Under the pieces are notes generated by a model. The model searched no databases, had not been told where the DNA came from, and was given only the letters and a program-made list of their open reading frames with translations. Source: Acanthornis magna (taxonomy: Eukaryota > Chordata > Aves > Passeriformes > Acanthizidae). Taken from it: 64,000 nt of DNA. Of the stretch, positions 10,874-23,173 are shown one piece after another; position 1 is the first letter of the stretch; each line of letters begins with the position of its first letter. A program made the position numbers and the translations under genes. The DNA is taken from positions 507,001-571,000 of the forward strand of contig JAWUZG010000070.1 in NCBI GenBank assembly GCA_036785705.1, read 5' to 3'.

Positions 10874-13800
10874 CTGGTGATTCAGAGAATGATGGAGAGG
10901 GTAAACAAGGCAAGGTGATGGCCCATCTGTTCTCTGGGAAGGAGCTGGGGCTGCTGCTCAGTGCCATGCCTGCTTTTTCCCAGCAGAGAGCTTGGAGTGC
11001 CTGCAGCCCAGCCTGGGACAGCCAAGTCCTCCATCAGCACTCGGTACCAAGGGCATGGATCATCTCCCAGGGTATCTGCTGCCATGAACTTCCCATTTCA
11101 TTCTTTCATCACAAAATGAGCGTAAGAAGAAGATCATTTCTGCTTCTGCAAAAGCTGCCGGCAAAGCAACAAACATCACCCTATACTCAAAGCAATGGCA
11201 CATTCCCCATAACTTCAGTGGGATCCAGATTTCATCTTAGAACACTTTTTTGTGTTTGGAAAGACTTAAAAAAAACTCAAACAACAACAAACCCATATAA
11301 ACCCACAAAAAATACCCCTCAAACCTACTGAGAAACAAACTGACTATTTGAATGGGCAGGATTGTTATATTGGTGGTTATGGATCAAACAGACAAACTGC
11401 TGAAATAAAAAAGGGGTTTCTGCATTATATCCTTACTTGCAAGATACAGAAAAGTTAGAAAAAGGCATTGGGAAATCCCAATCAATAACAATATCTGGTA
11501 TAATTTTATTACACGTCCATTTGGTTTTGGCTGCAGCTCAAAGAGGACCCTTTCCCCTCCATGAAGTAAGGCCGCTGGGTTAATACCATTTTAGGAATCC
11601 TTTACTGGGAGGCACGACCTTATCTCCCTCCTCACCTCGGAGCTGCTGAAACCTGGGAATGCTGGAGACTCAGTCAGCTGCACATCCGTGGGCATCTCCC
11701 TTCCCTACAGCCCGTGCTGAGCCAGGAACGAACACCAGAAGGTGGCAGCAAGGATTCGGCTGAAAGCCACGGAGCAAGGCCGAGACCAGCGAGGATCCTC
11801 ATCTCACACAGCTTTTTACCTCACACTTCAGTAAATAAAAACAAACTGTGACCCCCACTTCTCCATTTCTAAGGTAGTCCCTAAAAGCCTGTGTGGCTCT
11901 GAGTACGGAAATCAAAACCCGGTCATCTGAAATTGTATTTATGGTTACACTAAAGCTGTCTCGTGAATAATGGTTTAAGTAAGCTTAAGAAGGTAGATGA
12001 AAATGAAAGCGTTAAAAGTTTAAAAAGTAATTAATTTATATTACTGGAAATCAGGAGGTTTTGTTCAAAAGGAATATAGAAGATTCATGGAACTGTCTTA
12101 TATGGCAGATTTCTGTGCAATAATTTCTAAGTATTAAAGGGAAGAATTAAGGTTGTTAAGGAATAGGAGCCCAGTCCTGAAACATGCTGATCATCTGGAA
12201 TTCACAGAATCTACTTCAGCAAATAAAGCTTAATAATTTCAAGTTTAGAGAGTGGTTTAGCAGCTAAAAGGAAGACATCTCCATTTTTCCCTCCAAAACC
12301 CTGTAAAAATGAGGTCTGACTAGATTACATTATTTTTTACATATTATTTAGATAACCACTCAACCTTGTTACTTAGGGTATAAACCTAATACATGACAAC
12401 TCTATTAAAGACTCTGAAAAATTAATCCAATTTATGAAGTTTTCTGAAGAAGTGGCAAACAGACAGTGGCTTACAGAAAAGCAGATGACATTCTTTTGTA
12501 CTGTAAAAGCACTAATACCATTTCAGGCACCTGTGAATTCCTACAATATTTACCACTACCAGTACATACTGTAATACATTAATACACTGCTATTAGTTAC
12601 AAACAGCTATGGGAATAATGTTACTAAAGATCCAACACACCCTGATTTCACTCGGAATTTTCCTCCAATTTATTCTTGTCTGTGCTGCAGTAAACCTTAA
12701 CTAAATGGAGTTTGTTGCCTTCAGTGTTTCTGAACACCAGCTTCAGCAAATTTGGCATTCACCCACCTGGGTGGCAATTCTATTTGCAGCCATCATCTAC
12801 ACCAAACCTTTATGCCAACTATCCGCAACTATCATGAAAGAGACTAATAGGATTCATGGGCTATTTTTCTTTCTTTCTATCATGAAAAAGAGTGCTTTTT
12901 GTAGTCATTCAAATATTTTAGCAAATTATTTTTGAGTTACAATAGCAGAAAAAATGGTAGTGCCATCAAAAGCTAGTTCAGAAAGCCATTAAAAACTTAT
13001 CAAACCCAGGAAGAAAGTACAAATCGTAATTCAAAGATGCTTATGGTTTTCCAGATAATTATAGCTGCCAATTTTAATTTCTTCTAGCTCAAAAGCATTC
13101 AGAGACAAAAAAAATCCCAAAACAAGTCTGAAAAAATGTATGCTTTGCTAGAATTTGCATATTTTGGCTCAATTAAAAATTAATTCCATTTTAAATGGAT
13201 ATTCCGTATCACCTTTTCATATAGTGCATTTCTTTGTAGAAATTTGTTCTCTCTTGCAAGAAAAAGAAAAAACATTCCAAAATGAACTGACTGATTGACT
13301 TATGCTGCAAAATCCATCAATCAAGATGCCCTCTCCTGTCAGGGAACCAAGTTTAGTCTTTTATCACTGTAATATAAATAACTGTCATGCTGAGGAAGAA
13401 ATAACAAAAACAGCATTCACAAAGGTACTCAGATACTCTCACGACAAGATTCTCCACAACATGATGTGAAATTTTATAGAAAACTGGAAAGGTCACAAGT
13501 GAAAACAGATTTTAAGTGTCTCAGCCATGCCAAAGTAGTGACTACAAAGAGGCCATAACCCAAATTTGGATGTGAACCACGCTGAAATGAAAGGCTGTTG
13601 AAAGTCGGAGCTGTTCAGCTGTGGGTATTTGCAGAGCATTCTCTCCAGCTTCACCCCACCACATCCCCCCAAAATTCCAGCAGCTGCAGTACAACTATTC
13701 TCCACACATAATATCAAATTTTATCAACAGTGCTATCAGATGGATGATGATAAATTTATGAATTGTGAAAGGGTTTGTCTATTTTGACTAACTGTAATTA

Positions 13801-14461
13801 ACAAGGCACGAAATTGAAGTGGAAAGTTGCATAAGAATGATTCCCAGGGGCTTTTTCATATTGAAATATTATGTAATACAAAATAAATGGACTCATTGTG
13901 CACTATCCATTATTGTCCTTTTTTCATCTTCTCTGTCTACTTGCACTGACAATGAAAAGTTGGCCCTTTGATGTCCTCAGCAGCAGAATCCCTTACACCA
14001 CCGCAACGTGCTATCACTTCCAGCAGCAGCTTTCCCTGCATCCTTTCTGCTGGAGTTGGGAATTACAGCCCTGTTTACGTGGTGCAAGAAATGACTGTGA
14101 AGGCTGACAGAGCAGAACTGTGCCATCAGTCAAATGCAGCTGTCCAAACCATTCACTGTCCCCTCGCTTGTGCCCATTCTGGCAGCCTTGGAAGGCATCA
14201 GGGTCTAGCAATGAGGGGCTCTGGCTGGAGATCTGAAAGAACTGGGTCACAAACCCTGGTGTGCTCCTGTTCTGTGCTCATCAGCTAATCCACTTCCTCT
14301 TCAACCCCTGTCCTTTCACATTCAAAGTGCTTTGCATCACTGTCTCTCAGTATTGATACAGCCTAAACTCCACTGAATTACATGGAAAATATCTTATCTG
14401 GGCTCCAGTGGAGTCACAGCTTTCATACTGCGCTTAGCACCAAAAAAAATCCTTACCTCAC
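10874..14461. other. Non-coding DNA
   Basis: I see no repeat family and no convincing exon here. A GC-rich patch at 11560-11800 has a donor-like CCGAG|GTGAGG on minus near 11635. The acceptors at usable distance give frames with stops, apart from one very short 42-bp option. The rest is AT-rich and featureless to me. Confidence 0.5.
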
Positions 14462-14502
14462 CTGGGGTTAACAGAAAATACAGCTGCTGCAGTAAAAAAC
14501 TG
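14462..14502 (-). CDS. Candidate micro-exon (41 bp)
   Basis: The minus strand has a very pyrimidine-rich acceptor (CACTTCTTCTTCCATACAG), then 41 bp open in two frames (QFFTAAAVFSVNP or SFLLQQLYFLLTP), then CCCCAG|GTGAGGTAAGG, which offers two overlapping donors 5 bp apart. The splice signals are stronger than usual for random sequence. The exon is short, however, and its length is not a multiple of three, so its place in a transcript is undefined. It could be a non-coding exon. Confidence 0.25.
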
Positions 14503-15750
14503 CTGTATGGAAGAAGAAGTGTCTTACAGACAGTCTGGAAATAATAACTAAGAATACTCAAGCTTTTAATTGCAGCTGAAGCACCGCTGTCTCAGTAAAG
14601 TTTGGTGACTGCGCCAAGGAAAAATAAAGCTACCAGGATTTTGTCAGCTTTAGAAACGTTCTAAGTTAGGAGTTAACCACAGTCCTGTGGCCAAAACTGT
14701 TTTTCTAGATGTGAAAGTGCATACCCAGAGTTTTACCAAAACAGACATTTTCTTTGAGGGGAGATATCAGGGAGATGTGTGGTCAGAATGATGGCAAACT
14801 ATACCCAATAGCCAAAAGCTCAATCATGTAATCTTTGACTTGGGACATTTGCAAGGTCAGCATCTTCAAATGAGCCTCCATCCTTGGTTCAGACAGTGGA
14901 GCTCATAGTTAAAGTCAGTCCCCTTCAATATATTAACACTTGAATCCACCAGGACAATTCTATCATATGTTCACCATCTCTGATTCTAGAATAAATCCCG
15001 AATTTACTATAAACCAACATTCCAGTAAAGGGTAGGCATAGACAGAAAAAGGCTTCTTTGAGCCCTGCTGAACTGTACTCTCATTTCAAGAGACGTTGAA
15101 AAAACTTGACTCTGAAGTTATTCCTAACCAAAATTTCCATCAGTACTCTGAATCGCTGAGTTAAAACAGCTTGAATAAAATTAATGTATTTGTATGTCTT
15201 TTTTTTCATTTCAAAGTAGATATTTCTGAGAGAAAATATCTTCCTTAAATGTTCCAGTTTTGACAACCTTTGCATTTCCCAAAAGAAAATGCCTGTCAAC
15301 ATTTTTCAAGCCCCTCTACTTCATAGTTTTTGGTAAATTCTATGTATAGATCAGCAGGTTTTCTCACTGAAAACCTCCTTCCTTGATTAGAGAGGCAGAA
15401 TCAAAATACAACAACATTGTTCGAAATTAGTATAATGCAATCAGCTGAAAACCAACCTAATCTCTGCGGCACGTGCTGTGCAATGAGATGTCTGTACAGA
15501 GAGACACAGGGCAGTGCAGAGACAATGAGGAGGTTCTGCCAAACTCAGGTTATTATTGTAAATCCAGAAAATGAGGGGTTTGATGCTGCTCTGTGTGAAG
15601 CTCAGACCTTAAAGTGACAGCCAAGGAAGCAAACAATGAAAACAACCACAACAGAAATAAGGCTTCTCGGAGATACCTGTTTCTGATGTGGGGAATTTGC
15701 CTTCTTTTTGTGGCCCTTTGAAAAATATTTGTTGAAGACCCAGACAGAAA

Positions 15751-15788
15751 GATAAATAGATAAATAAATACATAGATAAACAAATACA
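15751..15788. repeat. GATA/AAAT tetranucleotide microsatellite
   Basis: Imperfect copies of GATA and AAAT words follow one another for about 38 bp. Confidence 0.8.
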
Positions 15789-16241
15789 TTTTAAAATTAG
15801 GAGATAAAAAGCAGACATGGATCTGTCCACATTCCACTCCAGTTTAAAATTACAATTTTGTTCTATGAAACACACAAAACAAAAATTTCATGCTCAGCTT
15901 TCAGAAAGAGGGGGAGAGAAGTGACAGGTAAGTTAATTTGCTTTATGAAACTACTTAAATACTTTTTTATCCATGTCTTCTAACATCCTCTGCCAATGAC
16001 ACCAAACAACTCATAACAGAAGTAATACTTAAAGCACGCTGACTTTGAATTTATCTTTTCCCTGATGTTGCACCATGTCATATAAAAAAATGAAACATGT
16101 CTACTGTATGATTCCTCCATTTCATCTATTTCCTTACATTTTCACTGCTCCTTGACAACCCCTACTGGCTCCTTTTCTCAGGTAATCCTGAACTGAGCCC
16201 TTGATCCGCTCTCCTGGGTGGATGTTCAGCTGCCCTTTTAC

Positions 16242-16312
16242 CTGCGCTGCTTTTACTCTGCAGTAGTACACCAATACAAAAGGTCCAGCAGGGACAGGAA
16301 AAGATCTCTAAC
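16242..16312 (-). other. Weak exon-like segment (71 bp)
   Basis: On minus, an acceptor CATTTTTTCAGTCAG precedes 71 bp ending in GCGCAG|GTAAAAGGG. One frame is open across it (starting LEIFSCPCWTFC). Nothing else supports it, and the alternative acceptor 4 bp upstream shifts the frame. Confidence 0.12.
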
Positions 16313-18332
16313 CTGACTGAAAAAATGAGGAACATCAGTTAGTACTTAAAACTATCCCAGTTCTTCTTTGTCTTTCAGGGTGAAACTAGAGGGGAACAAT
16401 CAAAGCCTTTCAATAGAAAAATTATGAAACAGATGGTGGGAAGAATTTATTTACCAAGGAAAAATGTTTCCAGATTAACCAAATACTGAAAAAACTTATG
16501 TAAATACTCATAAATTTTATTAAAAGAAAAAAATCTTTAAATATTTTCAGAATACAAATTCTGCACTGAAACGGCACTTTGTTATCTGAAATACCACCTA
16601 AAGAAAACTATTCAACATCACACAACTTATTATGACCAAAAGCAGGGAGAGTAAAATGTATGGTTCCCTTCTGCTAGTTATTTCAGAAAGAAACTTAAAT
16701 TTGTATTTTCAAATTATAATGGAAGAGGCTTTTGTAAATGGTAAATTCCTGTTTTCCGATTTCAAATTTTGCTTGTTTAAAAAAATGTTCTTCTATACAC
16801 AGTTCTCAGGAGTTTAGTTGGGTTTTTTCCTATCCTTAGAAAACTTCATTAGTCAAAGATCCGTACAGGGGGGATGTTTGTTTGATTTTTATTTTTTTTA
16901 AGGACTATGGAGAGCACTTTTAAGACAGTAATACAGTCTAATAAATAGAATAGTTTAATCCCATTTGAGCTATAGTTTCTATGTTGGACAAATTATTTCT
17001 GCTCTTGCACTTGACTCTGCTTCAATTTGCAGCAAACGAAAATTGTATTATTATGTTCAGGGCAAAACAAATTAGAACGGAGAAGAAGGTCAGATCAAGC
17101 TGAATTCACTTAGAAAGGCTGGCAGAGACATTTGCAGCAGTGGGTTCAAAATCTGAGCTTGGATTCACATCCAATTTAATATGACTTTGGAGGGGTGAAA
17201 TTGCTGTCTGATCACTCCCATAAGAGGGGAAGGGAAGAACAAAGTATATTTCCAGACTTGGTAATTTTCCAAGCAGAAGTAAACCTGGCACACACTCACT
17301 TCCTGCAGAATGAGACATTCTCACTTCGTCAGACAATGAGGGAAAGCCTGTGCTGAGAATTTTTAACTTCCTTATCAGTGGCCATTTGTAAAAAGGTGCA
17401 GACAATATTTACTGAGATTGATGTTTCTCTGCTTGAAGATGAGAATTACTAGATGTGTGTAAGATATTTACAGAACACCTTAAGCCCCAACACCTGGCAC
17501 TAATTTAAAGCACAGGCACCACATATGAGTTTAATTAGAGCCCCTCCTGCCCCATTTGCCAATCAATGAGCTACAGCAGACGGGAAAAGGAGCAAGGATT
17601 CCAGGGCTTCTGCAAGGCTCACAGGAGTGGGATTAATGGTTAATATGTGAAATCACAGATCCTTTCTCAATGTACCGGCCAAACTAACACCTGGTAGCAT
17701 TTTCCTTCTCTTTGCCTCTGGTCCTTGCCTCCTAAAAAAAAAACAGGACCAGAAGAGGCAGAGGTGACTTCCTACAGTCTGCTTCAATACTTGTTCTGTG
17801 GAGGAAAAATGCAATGGAAGTGGCTCCACATGAAAATGAGATTAACAGTACTCAGAAAAATGAAAGATGGACATGGCTCAGCTCAGTGTTAACCACTTGG
17901 CTTTGATCCCTGTATCAGAGAAGAGCAAGAGGTGCAGGATGTCACGAGATAAGGTGTTGATACTTTGAGCCAATTCCCACCTTACGAAACGCAGAGAGTT
18001 TGTGCCACAGACTCGGTAGGAGCAGGATCACAAACTGCACATGTGGTGGCTGACGAGCTTTGAATATTTACAGTGTCCTGGCTGCAGATGGCATTAAAAT
18101 CTTAAGCTGATGCTTTTTGTGTATTTCTTCATTACCAAAGTATGAAAACGCTGCTCATGTTACAATAAATTTCAACTTCATTTGGTTTTTCTCAGTTTGA
18201 TCTGAATAATGTGTTGGCATAGAAAAAGTTTTTTAAAAATCTATCCATTTGATATTAGAGTATTAAAACATCACTGGGTCATAATTTTATGGTTATGTTA
18301 TACACACGGTTTCAGGCTTGTCACTAAAAGCT

Positions 18333-18421
18333 CAGAATTGCAAACCATTATAATTGCAAAGCAAGCACAGAATTGCAAATGAGCAATGAGTTTCAAAATA
18401 GAATGAAATGCAATTATAATG
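18333..18421. repeat. Inverted and direct repeat cluster with ATTGCAAA motifs
   Basis: A 13-bp perfect inverted repeat, CATTATAATTGCA (18346-18358) and TGCAATTATAATG (18409-18421), encloses 50 bp. Overlapping it, CAGAATTGCAAA occurs twice in direct orientation, at 18333-18344 and 18368-18379. TTGCAA- and ATTTGCA-like words resemble C/EBP and POU/octamer binding sites, so an intronic or distal enhancer is conceivable. In AT-rich DNA such an arrangement may also be accidental. Confidence 0.6.
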
Positions 18422-21252
18422 ATGCTGATCTTCTCAGTGTCATTCAAATAAATTCTTTAGAAAATTCTGCTCCATTTCCAAAAGTAAAACTTTTTCTTTC
18501 CACATGCATTATTTGTCTTTTCATTAAGCTGAATAATCAGGATTTTTTTTAGAAAGTCAAAGCATTTCCAAGTTTGTATGATATTTGTGTTACAACAAAA
18601 ATTGGAATTTGTACCTGCTGAAGATACTGCCACTATTTTCTCACTTTTCCCAAGAGATCAAACAATGTCCACAGCATAATTCCATCTGAAATTTGTCAGC
18701 AGATGATTGAGAGAATACAAGAACCACCAGAACTTTCACAGCTTCAGAGACTTTCAGAGCTGACAACATTTTTGGATTATTTGCTGTCTGGTCTCCTACA
18801 GATCACAGCATCTCAAATATCACAAGAAAATTTAATTAAATCAAATACCTCCCATTAAAATAATTAACGCCTGAGAAAGGAACCCAAAACTTGTCAAGAC
18901 AGCAAAGGCAGAGCACTTCTGCTTTATCAGGCAGTTTTTCTTCCCCCTCCCAATTTCAGGTGTTAACCACCAGGCTTAACAAGCCGTGTTTCTCCATCTG
19001 GAACAGGTGTACTCTAACTCCTAAATATTGATTCTTAAGTAGTATCAACTAAAGAGTATTTTACTGCCTGCCATAATTTCTCTCTTACACTCCAAGGCAG
19101 CCAACCCTCATTTACTAATTTTGCAGTTAAAGAGACTAGGCTGCCTGGTCCGAGGCCGTTCTTTTTGCACTGTCTCCAGGTTTTTATGAGTCATTTTCAA
19201 AAGTGGTCTCCTGAAAGGCAGGAATACAGCACTGCCACACGAGTATCAGTGGAGTCACACTCAGAGGCAGTGATGAAAGGATCCCCTTCTCCAGCTGCTC
19301 CCTAGGTTTGACCTGGGGGTGCCCATGCCCAGCCGGTGTTTCAGATCTCTTCCAGAGCGAGTTTGCTTGCACTGACACTTCCTTGTGCTCTGCAGCTATG
19401 GCCTTCACCCCTCCTGTGTTATCGGAGATGATACAATGTACTTTGAGATGGATGACGGGAATGCTGAGCAGCACCAGGCATAATCTCTCTCCCTTTGGAA
19501 CTCACTAATGTTTTGCCATTGACCAGGACTTCATGAAGTCACAAGCAGCTAATCCTTAATTTATTTAACATAAGCTTTAATTATATTGTTTTGTACTTTT
19601 TTATTAGTGAAATGCCATCTGATACTGACAATACCTTTATGAAGTCTAATTCTATTACTTCATGCAGGTAACTTTATTAAGCAAGTACAGAATCATTTCA
19701 GAGATTTCCTGTTATTGATTACATTGCTATCCTTAGGTCTTTTTATATTCAGCTCCTCATGAGGCTTTTTACGCTTCTGTTAAGAATAAATGCAACATAA
19801 CCAATCTATAGGCAGCTTTTTCCTTCTACTTACACTCTTATTTCTGAAGTTCCTACGCATTTACTTTGTTACAACTCAAATTAAAATTTAATGTTAGCTG
19901 ATGGAGATTTCCCTCAGCTTCTTAGAAATCCGAGATGAATTCTATTAAATTTAAAAACGTGAAACTCCTTTGGGGTGGAAAGTTTAGCAGCACCTTGATG
20001 ATTAGCAGCTGCCACTTTTTGAATACATTTGCATAGAACCCTTGGAATGCCTCCATCTTCCTTTTTGATGAACCTTTTTCTCTCCCTACAGCAGGCAGGT
20101 TAGGAAAGACAACCCTTTCTGAAAGCACTGTGCTGGCAGCCATTGAAAAATACTGAGTGCACTAGTGTCACATCAGAATTTTCCATCTGTCTCCCAAAGC
20201 GTTTTTCCTAGCACTCTCACTGCCAAACACAGGGTGGGTCAGGTGCTGTTGGGTTGTTCTTCTGGACAGGCGTGACTTTCTCACACTTAATAAATTTTGG
20301 GAAGATCTAAGTTGGTGGATGAGACTATTCTGATAATATCTTTTATTATACTCTTAGTTTCACTGGGTCAAAACATTTCAGAGTTAAGAACTTGAATTAA
20401 AACCAGAAAACTTACTATGTGCCTCTCCTTAAAATAATTTTCCTTTGTTAACATTTTAAAAAGAAAAAGCTGACAATATCCAACACACTGAGGAATAGGA
20501 GCTATGCACTGCAGCCATACTTAATAGCATTTTTAATAGCTAACTGTGGATTCAGCACCCCTAAAATATTACCATTCTGGAGCCAAGCAATATGATGCCA
20601 TTGAAATTCTTTATTCATTTATCTGAAGTTGTTTCACTGACTTATTCCACTGCCATCTAAGCCATTACAATATCAATTGCAGTATCTCCCTGTTATGATG
20701 TTACGGTAATTGCAGCCTCATACGTTTCAATCTTTTTATGCTAATTCTGGTTGCTTCACACAGACCCTCTCCTGACGTTAACTGCACTGTCTCAGACAGT
20801 TTGACTCACACAGTAACCATTCCAAGGATACATAACTGCAGTCTATTGGCAGTACCTGGACTTAGGCCTGCCATTTACATCAAAATTAATTCAGGATCAT
20901 GTCAGTTGTATGAAAAAAAAATTCATTATACTGACAGTAATTCCACTCCAAAGCATTTTAATTACAAGTCTATTGTAAAGGAGGAGGGGAAATCACATTC
21001 CAGATCTTTGGCTACAGCACATTTTAAAAAAAAGTATTTTCCAGACTTCTCTAAGTTTTGTAAAACATTTCATTAGAAAGACGCACTTAGGATTGCAAGT
21101 ACGTAGATGAATTACTTTTATCACATTTCCTGCCTTTTTACTGTATGAAAGACCTGAATGCTCCTCTGCTTTTCAAAATGTCTAAAATAATGTTTCGGCA
21201 CAAGTAGCCCAGAAGAGCTCAGAGATCACGGAACCTGTTAGGCTCTGCTTAC

Positions 21253-21463
21253 CTGCAGCAAGGAGCAGGTGAAATCAGTCGCAGGTGCTGTGTCCTCAGC
21301 AGAGAGATGGAACAGGAAGGTCTCGTGTTTGAGGGATCCCCACATGGTGTGCACAGCAGTGCCCCTCCTTTTAATAGGGAACGTACCTTGCCCTGGAATC
21401 CCCCCCTCATTCTTCTCCTCCTGCGCCCCAGACCCCTTAGGGAAGGAAGCAGCCATTGGTGCC
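21253..21463 (-). other. Candidate exon with two alternative donors
   Basis: The minus strand has an excellent acceptor (TTTTTTCCTCTCTCTCTTGTAG at 21464 and above). It is followed by a GC-rich segment with two good donors: GGCAAG|GTACGTTCC, giving 21387-21463 (77 bp), and CTGCAG|GTAAGCAG, giving 21253-21463 (211 bp). One frame stays open over the whole 211 bp and contains an ATG 7 bases in (MAASFPKGSGAQEEKN...). The 77-bp form is open in a second frame too. It could be a coding exon, a 5' exon or a non-coding RNA exon. The splice signals are the best in the 3' half of the minus strand, but there is no phase link to the supported exons. Confidence 0.35.
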
Positions 21464-22717
21464 CTACAAGAGAGAGAGGAAAAAACCTGCTTTTATTCCC
21501 CAAAGCTATAGCCTTTACAGAGAAAAAAACTAAGTCCTGCTTTCAGAACCACACACAAAAGCATCCATTTATGCCAATAAGTGGCCACGCATGAGTACAG
21601 AAGGGAAAGCCATAATTCTGTGGAATGAGGTAAGTATAGAACAAGAACCTTGTAATTACCCTGTCTTGCCTGACTCCAACTCTTGGTGCTCTTTTCCCAT
21701 ACCAGCCATCAATATTTAGAAAAGACAGATCAGTAAAAATGAGGGTCAAATGTTCATTTTGACAATAATAATCAATAATCGCATTATTGACCTGGAAATA
21801 CAATTTTAAAAAAAACTTAAATGCAAGAAACTCTTAGTGCATCATTCTTTTTAATTAAAGTGCTTACTACTATGCTCCTCCAATGCCATTTATCTGAATT
21901 GTCAGCTATTTTTACAGAATTACAGAAAAAATATTACCCATTTGTAGGTTTGTCTGGAATTTAAAGGCATAATTTTTTTTGTAGCAGAGAAATAACTACG
22001 GTTAAAAAAGCAACAGCAGCTATGTGAAAGAGCTCTAATATCCCAACAGATTGTTTTATATGTTTTCTGAAAGTTTACAGTCAATCTTTCTGCCTTATCC
22101 CCTGTAATTGGAAAAAGCTCTAATAAGAAAAGATTAGACTTGAAGTAAAGGAAATGATTTGCAGTATACTATGATGGTTATCTTTGCATGATAGGTACCT
22201 TCTTATGGTTTTTTCCCTCTTCTATTTTAGCCATATTTGCTAATTTTTTGCTAAATCCAGCAGTTTTAAAGATACTTTATCACATATGTCTCCAAATAAG
22301 AATAAAACACATTAGGAGTACTGTGCCAATTTTGATAGGCTTGGCTTAATATAGTATTTTAATCCAGTTGAGAAGACTGATGGTAACACATCACAGACAT
22401 GGACAGTGCAGAGTCATCAAAAGGTGCCTGAAGAGAACCAGGTGAGAATTACAAAGTGCAGCAGCAAAACAGCTCATCTGTGGAAGAGGGCTGAAGAATC
22501 CAGTCTATTTAGGAGATAAAAGATGGAAGTTGTTTACAATTACCTAAATCAGAAATTGTTTTCCTAAGAAACTCAGTCCAAAGAGAGCTCCTGAATAACA
22601 GCATGACCATATCACTACTACATGACTTTATATTCTAAGTACACTGGGCAATTATTCTAACTAATTGCTTAATTGTTTTTATGCTTCTGTCTTTGAATAC
22701 AGACATCCAAGGTCTAT
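21464..22717. other. Non-coding DNA
   Basis: AT-rich sequence in which I see no exon, RNA gene or known repeat. Confidence 0.5.
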
Positions 22718-23173
22718 TTAAGAAATATGGGGAGTAAAAGCTCTTTCAATAGTGAAAACTCCTAGCTTGTCCTGCAGACAACCACACAATTTTCTTTTTC
22801 CTATTACCATGTCCTTTTCCAGCAAGGACAGGAAAATTACATCCTCCAGGTTTTTGGGCAGCAGTAGTCTCTGGAGCATATCTGAAAATGAATACCTATT
22901 TCCCGTACGGTCTAAACACAGGATTTTCCCCACCTTGCTGTTTTTTATGCCCTCATTATTCACTAACCCCACGAGTAGGACAGGGGTCCCAGCACTGCAA
23001 ACTGCACCAAGCTCGTGGAAACCAAGGAGTTCTTCCTGAACAGAAAGGTGCTCTGGGCGAGCTGCACTCTTGCTTTTACCTTCAGACAACCCTATTCCTC
23101 TGCTCCCTTTGAGGGTGGATGCTTGACATTCATCAGGTTCCTTGGCTCCCCTCCATAAATTGGCTGCCTGTTT
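22718..23173 (-). CDS. Unidentified open frame, possible exon(s)
   Basis: The minus frame is open for 151 codons with no obvious ATG near its start, so if coding it is an exon or exons rather than a whole gene. Inside it, a splice-bounded piece, 23080-23167 (88 bp; acceptor CCCTTGAAAACAG, donor CTGAAG|GTAAAAGC), reads AANLWRGAKEPDECQ... in the same frame with phases 0>1. A second acceptor, CTTTCTGTTCAG at 23036-23047, precedes EELLGFHELGAVCSAG. The residue composition is balanced, and the later part has an amphipathic look (SDMLQRLLLPKNLED). No family is recognised. One open frame of this length is not far from chance expectation in 64 kb. Confidence 0.25.
   Translation of the reverse strand, partial: KQAANLWRGAKEPDECQASTLKGSRGIGLSEGKSKSAARPEHLSVQEELLGFHELGAVCSAGTPVLLVGLVNNEGIKNSKVGKILCLDRTGNRYSFSDMLQRLLLPKNLEDVIFLSLLEKDMVIGKRKLCGCLQDKLGVFTIERAFTPHIS

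Larger units (their letters stand above)
14503..21252. other. Non-coding DNA
   Basis: AT-rich sequence holding a GATA/AAAT-type simple repeat (15751-15788), one weak exon candidate (16242-16312) and an inverted-repeat cluster (18333-18421), all listed separately. A minus frame at 17405-17106 and another at 19474-19184 are open for about 100 codons but have no splice or promoter context. Confidence 0.5.

Noticed and set aside
10807..11331. 174-codon plus-strand open frame, the longest with a start codon
   Set aside because: It is rich in Ser, Gln, Thr and Pro, ends in a low-complexity Thr/Pro/Asn tail from an A/C-rich tract, and has no promoter, splice or family signal. It lies opposite a better minus-strand exon candidate.
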